Of a stretch of DNA of 64,000 bases, positions 24,414-32,392 are shown in pieces. Position 1 is the first letter of the stretch; every line of letters starts with the position of its first letter. Made by a program: the position numbers and the translations under genes. This DNA comes from Bog-756 sp963727955 (lineage in GTDB: Bacteria > Actinomycetota > Acidimicrobiia > Acidimicrobiales > RAAP-2), in assembly GCA_963727955.1 (NCBI GenBank), contig CAVSII010000001.1, positions 496,001 through 560,000 of the forward strand, in the 5' to 3' direction. The notes beneath the pieces are model-generated. The model did not search any database. It worked only from the letters and a program-made list of their open reading frames with translations, and had not been told where the DNA came from.

Positions 24414-26601
24414 GCACGAGGCCCTGAGTCGGTCGGTGCGTGGATGGCTTAGTACCCACTGCCCGTCGAGCGTGCCCCGGGCCCTGCTCGATGCCGACAC
24501 CGAGGAGCTCCAGCCCATCTGGAAGGCAATGGTCGCCGAGGGATGGCTCGGCCTGCATCTGCCCGAGGACGTGGGAGGACAGGGCTTCTCTCTCTTCGAG
24601 CTGGCCGTCGTGCTCGAAGAGACCGGGCGGGCCATGGTGCCCGGGCCGTTCCTGTCCACGGTGGTCGCTTCCACCCTGATGGCCGAGGCCTCGCCGTCGT
24701 CGCCCCTTCTGCGTGGTCTCGTCGACGGGAGCACCCCGGTCGCCGTCTCGCTGGGGAGCGCCCACCTCGACGTGGTGGGTGGGGCAGAGGGCGAGGGGAT
24801 CACCGTTGCCGGAACCATCCGCCCGGTGCTGAGCGCCTCGACGGCGTCGGCCGCCCTGGTGCCGGCCCGCCGAATGAGCGGGGAGGTGGTCTGGTGCCTC
24901 CTGGACCTGGCGGCGCCGGGCGGAGGCACGGTGGTGACCGCCCTGGCCAGTCTCGATCCGACCCGCCGGGTCGGCCAGATCGAGGTCGATGCCGCCCCGG
25001 TCGCTCTCGACCGGCAGTTCGCCTCCCTCACCACCGATCGGGTCCACCAGGTGGCAGCCAGCCTCATGGCCGCCGAGCACGCCGGTGGGGCACGGTGGTG
25101 CCTCGACACGGCCACCGACTACGCCAAGGTCCGGGTCCAGTTCGGACGTCCCATCGGACAGTTCCAGGCCATCAAGCACCGGTTGGCCGACATGGCCATC
25201 AGGATCGAACAGATGACCGCGGTGGCCTGGGATGCCGCCCTGGCGCTCGGAACGGGAGACGGTGACGCTACCGCCCTGGCTGCGGCCACTGCCGGTGGGC
25301 TGGCCCTGGACGGGTACGCCGACAGCGCCAAGGAGTGCATTCAGATTCTCGGGGGCATCGGCTTCACCTGGGAGCACGACGCCCATCTCCATCTCAAGAG
25401 GTCCATGGCCGACCGCCAGCTGATGGGTGAGCCCGACACCTTCCGCCGTCAGGTGGCGCAGGAGGCCGGACGGGGGGCACGGCGGGCGCTGGTGGCCGAG
25501 CTTCCCGACGAGGCCGAGGTCGTGCGAGCCGAACTGGCCCCGGTGGTGGGCGCCCTGGCCGCACTCGAGGAGCCACAGCGTCGCCGGGCACTGGTCGACG
25601 CCGGGCTGGTCATGCCCCACTGGCCGACACCGTGGGGGAGGGGAGCAGGGGCGGTGGAACAACTGGTCATCGACGAGGAACTGGCCGCCGCCGGGGTCGG
25701 TCGACCCCACATCGGCATCGGTGCCTGGGCTCTGCCACCGATCATCTCGCGGGGGACGCCCGAGCAACGGGAACGCTGGGTGGACGCAACCCTGATGGGC
25801 GACCTCCACTGGTGCCAGCTGTTCTCCGAGCCGGGGGCCGGCTCCGACCTGGCCAGCCTGGCCACCCGGGCCGAGCCCGCCCAGGGGGGCTGGTTGTTGA
25901 ACGGCCAGAAAGTGTGGACGTCGATGGCCAAGCAGGCCGACTGGGGCATCTGTCTGGCCCGTACCGACCCGGCCGCTCCCAAGCACATGGGCATCACCTA
26001 CTTCATCGTGGACATGCGCACGCCCGGACTGGACATCCGGCCGCTACGGGAGCTGACCGGAGCGGCCATGTTCAACGAGGTGTTCTTCGATGACGTGTTC
26101 GTCCCTGACGACTGCGTCGTCGGTGACGTCAACGGCGGCTGGGGGCTGGCCCGGCTGACGCTGGCCAACGAGCGGGTGTCGATGTCGTCGGGAGCGACCT
26201 TCGGGATCGGTGTGGAGTCCCTGCTCCGGCTGGCCCAACGCCGCGGGGCCGAACTGACGCCCAGCCTGGAGGTCAAGCTGGGCGGTCTGTTGGCCGAGGC
26301 CCAGTCACTCCGGTTGATGACCCACCGCTCCACCTTGTCCGCCCTGGCCGGTACCGATCCCGGTCCGCAGGCCAGCTTGCGCAAACTGCTGGGCGCCGAG
26401 CACGAACAGCGGGTCCAGGAGCTCGGGCTGGCCATGCTCGGGCCCGAAGGTGCCACCCTGGACGGGCGGGCCGGCCGCTGGGGCCTGGGCATGCTGGCCA
26501 CCCGCTGCCTGACCGTGGCCGGTGGAACCAGCGAGGTCCAGCGCAACGTGATCGCCGAGCGGCTCCTCGGACTTCCCCGTGACCCCGAACCCTCGGGTTG
26601 A
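24391..26601 (+). CDS. Two-domain fused acyl-CoA dehydrogenase (FadE34-like A-B fusion)
   Basis: 736 residues, ATG with GAGGAGG upstream. Residues 1 to about 360 are an A-type ACAD: VRVQFGRPIGQFQAIKHR (about 247-264) and CIQILGGIGFTWEHDAHLHL. Residues from about 360 to 736 are a B-type ACAD: LFSEPGAGSDLASL, NGQKVWTSMAK and the C-terminal GGTSEVQRNVIAERLLGLPR. This is the order and length of mycobacterial FadE34 (about 710 residues), a fused form of an alpha2beta2 enzyme acting on bulky CoA esters of the steroid side chain. It probably dehydrogenates the ester made by the ligase at 22565. Confidence 0.93.
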   Translation: MAIALSDEHEALSRSVRGWLSTHCPSSVPRALLDADTEELQPIWKAMVAEGWLGLHLPEDVGGQGFSLFELAVVLEETGRAMVPGPFLSTVVASTLMAEASPSSPLLRGLVDGSTPVAVSLGSAHLDVVGGAEGEGITVAGTIRPVLSASTASAALVPARRMSGEVVWCLLDLAAPGGGTVVTALASLDPTRRVGQIEVDAAPVALDRQFASLTTDRVHQVAASLMAAEHAGGARWCLDTATDYAKVRVQFGRPIGQFQAIKHRLADMAIRIEQMTAVAWDAALALGTGDGDATALAAATAGGLALDGYADSAKECIQILGGIGFTWEHDAHLHLKRSMADRQLMGEPDTFRRQVAQEAGRGARRALVAELPDEAEVVRAELAPVVGALAALEEPQRRRALVDAGLVMPHWPTPWGRGAGAVEQLVIDEELAAAGVGRPHIGIGAWALPPIISRGTPEQRERWVDATLMGDLHWCQLFSEPGAGSDLASLATRAEPAQGGWLLNGQKVWTSMAKQADWGICLARTDPAAPKHMGITYFIVDMRTPGLDIRPLRELTGAAMFNEVFFDDVFVPDDCVVGDVNGGWGLARLTLANERVSMSSGATFGIGVESLLRLAQRRGAELTPSLEVKLGGLLAEAQSLRLMTHRSTLSALAGTDPGPQASLRKLLGAEHEQRVQELGLAMLGPEGATLDGRAGRWGLGMLATRCLTVAGGTSEVQRNVIAERLLGLPRDPEPSG

Positions 26602-26610
26602 GCCGGTTCG

Positions 26611-27888
26611 CTACACCACGCCCCGTGCGGCCAGCTCGTCGAGCTCCGCCTCCGACAAGCCGACCAGTTCACACCAGACGGCGCGGTTGTCGGCACCGAG
26701 ACGCGGCGCGCCGGTGGGAACCGGCATCGGCTCACCGACAAAGCGGGGAAAAGGCGCCTGCTGGCGCATGGTGCCGAGCACCGGGTCCTCCACGGCGATG
26801 ATGTCACCGCGGGCCGACATGTGCGGGTCTCCGAAGATGTCGGCCGCGCTGTAGGCCGTGCCCACCGGGACATCGTGGGCGATGCAGGCCGACTCGACGG
26901 CCTCGGCCGTCAGCCCCCCGGTCCACTCGGCCACGATCCCGTTTATCTCGTCCCCGTGGGCGGCCCGCCCGGCCAGGGCGGCGAAGCGGGGGTCGGCCAG
27001 GAGGTCGGGTCGGTCCATGGCCCGGCACAGCCGTGCGAAGTTGGCGTCCGACCCGGCCACGATGCACACGTAGGCGCCGTCGGCTGTCGGGTAGTTGTCG
27101 AGGGGGGCGGAATGGCTGAGGCGGTTGCCTTCGCGGGAGCGGACCACACCGAGCTGGTCGTAGCCGGCCAGGGTCCACTCCAGGACCCGCAAGACGGCTC
27201 CGTACAGCGGGGCATCGATGATGGTGCCGCCACCACGCTCCCCGGCGTCGTCATGGCCGTGGCCATCACGACGGTACAGGCCGGCCACTGCGGCCATGGC
27301 CGCGAACACGCCGGTCAGGTAGTCCGAGATGGTCACGCCCGGTCGGACCGGTGGCCTGTCGGGCTCGCCGGTCAGATGGAGCAGGCCGCCGTAGGCGATG
27401 CCCATCCGGTCGAGACCCGGTCGGCGTGAGTAGGGGCCGTCCTGGCCAAACACGCTGATCCGTACGTACACCAGCCCCGGATCGAGGTCGTCGGGACCGA
27501 GTCCCCACTCCTCCATCGTCCCCGGTCGGAAATTCTCGCAGATGACGTCGGCCCGGGCGGCCAGACGGCGGAACAGATCCTGACCCTCTTCGGTCCGCAG
27601 ATCACAGGTGGCACTGCGCCGGCCTCGGCCCTCGACGGCCCAGAAGAGCGAGTAACCGTGGGGCGCATCCTCCTCGTCGTCCACGGGGGCGAAGGGGCCG
27701 ATGGTGCGCATGAAGTCGCCGCCGCCGGGCAGCTCGACCTTGATCACCTCGGCGCCCAGCTCGCCCAGCAGTCCGGCGCAGAAGGGTGCCGAAATACGCG
27801 TTCCGACGTCGAGTACCCGTATGCCGGCCAGCGGCCGGTGGTCGTCGGCCGGTCCGCTCCGGTCGGAGCCGGTTGGATCGGCGCTCAA
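26611..27888 (-). CDS. CaiB/BaiF-type (family III) CoA-transferase
   Basis: 425 residues from a TTG start at 27888 that overlaps the stop of the crotonase (TTGA), implying translational coupling; family alignment begins there (PLAGIRVLDVGTRISAP). Typical elements: LLGELGAEVIKVE, the nucleotide-binding-like DLRTEEGQDLF, ENFRPGTMEEWGLG, and GEPDRPPVRPGVTISDYL with the conserved Asp region used as nucleophile. Moves CoA between acids without ATP, or acts as an epimerase as in alpha-methylacyl-CoA racemase. Racemase activity would fit methyl-branched substrates. Confidence 0.88.
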   Translation of the reverse strand: MSADPTGSDRSGPADDHRPLAGIRVLDVGTRISAPFCAGLLGELGAEVIKVELPGGGDFMRTIGPFAPVDDEEDAPHGYSLFWAVEGRGRRSATCDLRTEEGQDLFRRLAARADVICENFRPGTMEEWGLGPDDLDPGLVYVRISVFGQDGPYSRRPGLDRMGIAYGGLLHLTGEPDRPPVRPGVTISDYLTGVFAAMAAVAGLYRRDGHGHDDAGERGGGTIIDAPLYGAVLRVLEWTLAGYDQLGVVRSREGNRLSHSAPLDNYPTADGAYVCIVAGSDANFARLCRAMDRPDLLADPRFAALAGRAAHGDEINGIVAEWTGGLTAEAVESACIAHDVPVGTAYSAADIFGDPHMSARGDIIAVEDPVLGTMRQQAPFPRFVGEPMPVPTGAPRLGADNRAVWCELVGLSEAELDELAARGVV

Positions 27889-28727
27889 CCGACCGGCCGG
27901 TCCCCGCGGTCGCGGTCGGCGAAGACGTCCTTCATGGAGGAGTGTGCCTTGCGCTCCTCGAGGGCGCGTCGGGCGGTGTCGGTGTTGTGCATCCAGTGAT
28001 GGGCCATGAAGTGGTACTTCCACGAATCGGACTGGCCCATCAGCTCGGCTACCTGGTTGATCGAGTCCTTCATGACCTGGGCGGTCACCGGGGGGACCAG
28101 CGAGATCCGGTCGGCCAGGGCTCGGGCCCTTTCCTCGAGCTGGGCCCGGGGCACCACCTGGTTGACCAGACCCAGCCGCCAGGCCTCCTGGGCATCGATC
28201 TTGTCACCCGTCCACAGGAACTCCTTGGCCTTTCGGATACCGATCTCCCACGGTTCGACCAGCAGCTCCACACCGGCTCCGGTCATCCGCAGCACGGGAT
28301 TGGAGAAGACGGCATCGTCGGCGGCCACGATGAGGTCACACATGCAGGCCAGCATCAGACCGGCGGCCACGCAGCTCCCCTGCACCGCGGCGATGGTCGG
28401 CTTGCGGAAGTCGTGGATGCGTTTGCAACGGTCGAAGTACATGACCTTCTCGTGGTACATCTTGCCTTCGGGGGTGTCCCGCATGAGCTGCCACTCGTCG
28501 GGCTCGTCGTCGCTGAGCAGTGCCCGGAGGTCGTGTCCGGACGAGAAGTGCTTGCCCGCACCGGCCAGGATCACAACGCGGACGTTGTCGTCGGCATCGG
28601 CTTCGTCGAAGGCGGCGTCGATCTCGTCGATGAGCTGCGTGTCCTGAGCATTGGCCATCTCGGGGCGGTTCATGGTGATCGTGGCCACCGTGCTCTCCAC
28701 CCGGTACACGATCGATTCATAGCCCAC
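27885..28727 (-). CDS. Crotonase-fold protein without catalytic glutamates
   Basis: 280 residues; GTG start with an excellent AAGGAGGAGGAAGG ribosome site. Close paralogue of the protein at 7645: VQGSCVAAGLMLACMCDLIVA and NPVLRMTGAGVELL, followed by EPWEIGIRKAKEFLWTGD. The two acidic residues of true enoyl-CoA hydratases are Met and Val here. It lies between ACAD and CoA-transferase genes in a minus-strand operon (29946 to 26611), so it acts on the same CoA ester series. Function not assignable beyond crotonase fold. Confidence 0.88.
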   Translation of the reverse strand: MGYESIVYRVESTVATITMNRPEMANAQDTQLIDEIDAAFDEADADDNVRVVILAGAGKHFSSGHDLRALLSDDEPDEWQLMRDTPEGKMYHEKVMYFDRCKRIHDFRKPTIAAVQGSCVAAGLMLACMCDLIVAADDAVFSNPVLRMTGAGVELLVEPWEIGIRKAKEFLWTGDKIDAQEAWRLGLVNQVVPRAQLEERARALADRISLVPPVTAQVMKDSINQVAELMGQSDSWKYHFMAHHWMHNTDTARRALEERKAHSSMKDVFADRDRGDRPVG

Positions 28728-28764
28728 GGGTGCCTTCCTCCTCCTTCTCGCCGGCCCGGTCCCC

Positions 28765-29946
28765 TCAGTCCCTGGGGAGACCGAGCACCCTCTCGCCGAC
28801 CAGGGTCCGCTGCACCTCGTTGGTACCGGCGAAGATCGACGACGCCTGATAGTAGAGCCAGGACCGCTGCCACATGCCGTCGCCGGGGTTGTCGCTGGCT
28901 CCCTGCCAGAGGGGGGACGCCGGACCCAGCAGAGCCATGGCCGTTTCGTGCAGTCTTTTGGACATCTCGCTCCAATAGAGCTTGAGGGTGCTGCCCTCCG
29001 GCCCGGGTGCCTCGCCCTTTTCCAATCGGGTGAGGGTCCGCCAGTTGAGGAGCTGGAACAGCTTGACCTCGATGTAGGCCTCGGCCACCCGTTGGCGTAC
29101 CTCCCAGCTGTCGAACCCGTCCGGCCGGCCGGCGGCCAGGGTGAGCAGGTCCCCGAGCAGCTGGTAGTGGATGCCCAGCTGCCGCGGATTGACGCCCCGT
29201 TCGTGGGTGAGGGTGGAGTTGGCTACCGTCCATCCGGCCCCTCGATCCCCGATCTGCCGGCTGTCGGGGACGAATACACCGTCCAGCACCACCTCGTTGA
29301 ACTCGGCGTCACCGGTTATCTGGACCAGGGGATGCACCTCGACCCCCGGGCTGTGCATGTCCACGACCAGACAGGTGATGCCTTGCTGGCGCTTGGGGGC
29401 GTCGGGATCACTGCGGGCCAGGCACAGGCCCCAGTCGGCGAATTGGGCGTACGAGGTCCATACCTTCGTCCCGGTCAGTCGCCAGCCCCCGTCGGTCTGC
29501 TCGGCCCGGGTGGCCAGCGAGGCCAGGTCACTGCCCGCCTCGGGCTCGGAGAACAGCTGGCACCAGAGTTCCTCGGCCCCGAGGATGGGAGGCAGCCACT
29601 GCTCGCACTGGGCCGGTGTGCCGTGGGCCAGCAGGGTCGGCGCCACCAGGTTGATGCCGATCCGCCCCACCAGCTCGGGGGCCCGGGCCCGGGCCATCTC
29701 CTCGGTGACCAGGAAGTGCTCGGTGGGTCCGAGCCCGCGACCGCCGAGTTCGACCGGCCAGGTGATGCCCACCCATCGATCGGCAGCCAATTTGGCCTGC
29801 CAGGCGCGCCCGAAGGCCACCACCTCGTCGAGATCAGCCGACCGGGAGGGTGGCTCCGCTCCGTAGGCCCAGGGAAGATTGGTGACCAGCCACTGGCGCA
29901 GCTCGGTCTGTAACTCCCGTTGGGCGTCTGTGATCCGGAGGTCCAT
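28765..29946 (-). CDS. Acyl-CoA dehydrogenase, B-type subunit
   Basis: 393-residue ACAD. Contains LFSEPEAGSDLASL, GTKVWTSYAQFADWG, DGVFVPDSRQIG, VNPRQLGIHYQL and the C-terminal FAGTNEVQRTLVGERVLGLPR. The N-terminus MDLRITDAQRELQTELRQWL is normal. It diverges from an A-type ACAD at 30040 across a 93-nt gap, so both can be controlled from one intergenic region. It leads the minus-strand operon with a crotonase and a CoA-transferase. Confidence 0.92.
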   Translation of the reverse strand: MDLRITDAQRELQTELRQWLVTNLPWAYGAEPPSRSADLDEVVAFGRAWQAKLAADRWVGITWPVELGGRGLGPTEHFLVTEEMARARAPELVGRIGINLVAPTLLAHGTPAQCEQWLPPILGAEELWCQLFSEPEAGSDLASLATRAEQTDGGWRLTGTKVWTSYAQFADWGLCLARSDPDAPKRQQGITCLVVDMHSPGVEVHPLVQITGDAEFNEVVLDGVFVPDSRQIGDRGAGWTVANSTLTHERGVNPRQLGIHYQLLGDLLTLAAGRPDGFDSWEVRQRVAEAYIEVKLFQLLNWRTLTRLEKGEAPGPEGSTLKLYWSEMSKRLHETAMALLGPASPLWQGASDNPGDGMWQRSWLYYQASSIFAGTNEVQRTLVGERVLGLPRD

Positions 29947-30025
29947 CGGGCAGCCAGCTTGGCACAGCTGCCCGCTTCATCGGGACGGCGTGCCGTCCGG
30001 CACCGCGGCTCCGGCGGGCCGACCC

Positions 30026-30031
30026 TATGCT
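30026..30031 (+). promoter_or_regulatory. Putative -10 element, leaderless start of the A-type ACAD
   Basis: TATGCT, 8 nt before the GTG at 30040, no ribosome site. The other side of the divergent gap has no equally clear element. Confidence 0.5.
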
Positions 30032-30039
30032 TCGTCGCC

Positions 30040-31188
30040 GTGGACTTCGAGCTCTCCTCCGACCAACAGGACCTGCGGGCGGCGGCCGTCGACCTGCTGG
30101 ACGACCTCGCCTCCCCTGAGCGGGTCCGTGGGTTCGTGGGGCCGGGCCTGATCAGCTCACAGGGCCCGGGCACCGGCCCGTCCGCCGGGTTCGACCGCGC
30201 CCTGTGGTCGGCCATGGCCGAGCAGGGCTGGATGGCCGTCGAGCGCCCGGCCGACCAGGGTGGCCTGGGACTGTCCCTGGTCGAGGTGGCCGTGCTCTGC
30301 GAGGAGTTGGGCCGGCGGGCCGCGCCGGTGCCCTACTTGGAGACAGTCATCTGTCTCGACGCTCTGAGCCAGGCCGGAACCGATGATGAGCTCACCGAAC
30401 CAGCGCGGCACGACTCGGCCCGATGGACGTCCCGGATGGCCTCCGGGGAAGCCATCGGCTGCGTAGCGTGGTCGGCCGGCCCCGGGGGGGTCACCGCTCG
30501 ACTCGATGGCCAACAGTGGCGGATCAGCGGTCGGCCCGAACCGACTCGCTACGCGCCGGTGGCCGACGTGGCGGTGGTCGTGGCCGACGGGTCTCTTTAC
30601 GCCCTGACCCTCGAAGACGGCCTGCGACCCGACGCCGAACCGGCCATGGACCGCACGCGCCCTTTGGGTTGGCTTGTCCTCGACGACACCCCGGCCCACC
30701 GAATCGGTTCAGCAGGTGGGGTCGAACGCCTTGTCAACCGGGTGGCCACGGCCTCGGCGGCCGACGCCTTCGGTGCCTCGGCCCGGGCCCTCGAGATGAG
30801 CGTCGAGTACGCCAAGGTACGCCGACAGTTCGGTCACCCGATCGGAAGCTTCCAGGCGGTCAAGCACCGACTGGCCGACGCCCTGGTCGACGTCGAGGGC
30901 ATGCGGTCGAGCACCTACTACGCGGCCTGGTGCGTGGCCACCGGTGACAGCGAGGCCGCTCTGGCCGCGTCGATGGCCAAGGCCTGGTGCTCCGACGCCT
31001 CCCGGCGGGTGACAGGGACGGCCCTGCAGGTCCACGGGGGCATCGGCTTCACGTGGGATCACGATCTGCACCTCTTCCTCAAGCGGGCCCAGCTCGACGC
31101 GTCCGGGTTCGGTGACGCCGCCTGGCACCGCGATCGGGTGGCCGGACTGCTGGCCGGGCGGTTGGCTTCGGGGGTGAGCCCCCTGTGA
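30040..31188 (+). CDS. Acyl-CoA dehydrogenase, A-type subunit
   Basis: 382 residues from GTG 30040 (VDFELSSDQQDLRAA). FGHPIGSFQAVKHRLADALV and LQVHGGIGFTWDHDLHLFLKRAQLD are the diagnostic A-type segments; the protein stops before any GGTxE tail. The middle domain (about residues 120-230) is degenerate compared with B-type members. Identical in length to the A-type ACAD at 545. Its stop codon overlaps the next start (GTGA), coupling it to a small HTH protein. Confidence 0.9.
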   Translation: MDFELSSDQQDLRAAAVDLLDDLASPERVRGFVGPGLISSQGPGTGPSAGFDRALWSAMAEQGWMAVERPADQGGLGLSLVEVAVLCEELGRRAAPVPYLETVICLDALSQAGTDDELTEPARHDSARWTSRMASGEAIGCVAWSAGPGGVTARLDGQQWRISGRPEPTRYAPVADVAVVVADGSLYALTLEDGLRPDAEPAMDRTRPLGWLVLDDTPAHRIGSAGGVERLVNRVATASAADAFGASARALEMSVEYAKVRRQFGHPIGSFQAVKHRLADALVDVEGMRSSTYYAAWCVATGDSEAALAASMAKAWCSDASRRVTGTALQVHGGIGFTWDHDLHLFLKRAQLDASGFGDAAWHRDRVAGLLAGRLASGVSPL

Positions 31189-31565
31189 CCGGGCCCGCCT
31201 ACGCTGGTCGCTCGGATGCCATCCGAGAGGTCTCGGAACTGGAGGAGGCGGCTCGGACACTCCGAGCTGAACTTCGCCTGATCGAGGTCAAATACCGCCG
31301 CACACGTTTGGCCCTGGAGAAGGGTGACAGCTGCCCCGACGTATTTGAGGCCAGTGGTGGGGGAGTTTCCCGCAAGCGGATCACCGAGGCACTGGAGTCA
31401 TACGAACACCAGCAGCACCGTACCCGGACCGCCCTCGTGGCGGTCGCCTTGGCCGAAGGCATGAGCGTGAGCGGAATCGGACGGGCCTGGGGCTTCTCCC
31501 GACAGCTGGCATCTCGGTACGCCCGAGAGGCCGCCCACGTCGTCCCCCCACCGACACGGGGATGA
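31185..31565 (+). CDS. Small helix-turn-helix protein of unknown function
   Basis: 126 residues. The first 60 are strongly helical and charged (SELEEAARTLRAELRLIEVKYRRTRLALEKG), probably a coiled coil; residues 85-117 (ALAEGMSVSGIGRAWGFSRQLASRYARE) look like a helix-turn-helix. I do not recognise a named family. It overlaps both neighbours by 4 nt (GTGA with the ACAD, ATGA with the SDR), so it is made in step with the enzymes; a local regulator or enzyme-associated adaptor are both possible. Confidence 0.7.
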   Translation: MTGPAYAGRSDAIREVSELEEAARTLRAELRLIEVKYRRTRLALEKGDSCPDVFEASGGGVSRKRITEALESYEHQQHRTRTALVAVALAEGMSVSGIGRAWGFSRQLASRYAREAAHVVPPPTRG

Positions 31566-32338
31566 CCGACCCACAGTCTCCTGGAGACGCTCAGCGATTC
31601 TCGCTCAAGGGGAAGGTTGCTCTGGTCACGGGTGGAAGCCGCGGGCTGGGCCGATCGATGGTCCTCGGTTTGGCCCAGGCCGGGGCCGACGTGATCATTG
31701 CCAGCCGCAAGATCGACGCCTGCCAGGCCGTCGCCGCTGAGGTCGAGGCCTTGGGCCGACAAGCCCTGCCCGTGGCTGTCAACGTGGGCCGATGGGACGA
31801 GCTCGACGGCGTGGTGGACGTCGCCTATCAGCGATTCGGCCACGTCGATGTCCTGGTCAACAATGCCGGTATGTCGTTGCTCTACCAAGGGCTCGAGGAC
31901 GTGACCGAGGCCATGTGGCAGAAGGTGGTTGGCCTCAACCTCATGGGCCCCTTCCGTCTGACCGCCCTGGTCGGTCCGCGCATGGTCGAGGACGGTGGGG
32001 GATCGATCATCAACATCTCGTCCACCGGATCGATCCGACCGGCGCCGTTCATGCTCCCCTACGACGCCGCCAAGGCCGGTCTCAACGCCCTCACCGTAGG
32101 CTTCGCCCATGCCTACGGCCCCACCGTCCGGGTCAACTGCATCATGGCCGGACCGTTCTTCACCGATGTGGCCGAGCACTGGGATCTCGAGGCTTTCGAA
32201 AAGGCGGCTCAGGCCCGTCATGCACTGGGCCGTGGCGGGTTGCCCGACGAAATCGTGGGAGCGGCTCTCTACTTCGCCTCCGATGCCTCGAGCTATACGA
32301 CGGGGGCTGTGCTCCGAGTCGACGGCGGGATTCCCTGA
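31562..32338 (+). CDS. Short-chain dehydrogenase/reductase
   Basis: 258 residues, classical SDR: TGGSRGLGRSM, NVGRWDEL, VNNAGM, NISSTGS with the catalytic Ser, YDAAKAG with Tyr/Lys and a C-terminal DGGIP. The basic ASRK after strand 2 suggests NADP(H). ATG start within the ATGA overlap. Likely 3-hydroxyacyl-CoA or alcohol oxidation in the same pathway as the ACAD at 30040. Confidence 0.92.
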   Translation: MTDPQSPGDAQRFSLKGKVALVTGGSRGLGRSMVLGLAQAGADVIIASRKIDACQAVAAEVEALGRQALPVAVNVGRWDELDGVVDVAYQRFGHVDVLVNNAGMSLLYQGLEDVTEAMWQKVVGLNLMGPFRLTALVGPRMVEDGGGSIINISSTGSIRPAPFMLPYDAAKAGLNALTVGFAHAYGPTVRVNCIMAGPFFTDVAEHWDLEAFEKAAQARHALGRGGLPDEIVGAALYFASDASSYTTGAVLRVDGGIP

Positions 32339-32392
32339 GCCGGTGACCGGCGGGCGTCGTAGTTGTTCCGGCGGGACGTGGGTAGCCTGTTT

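Noticed and set aside
32339..32351. GCCGGTGACCGGC as a terminator between convergent genes
   Set aside because: Perfect dyad but with a one-base centre and no T-run, so it cannot act as an intrinsic terminator hairpin.
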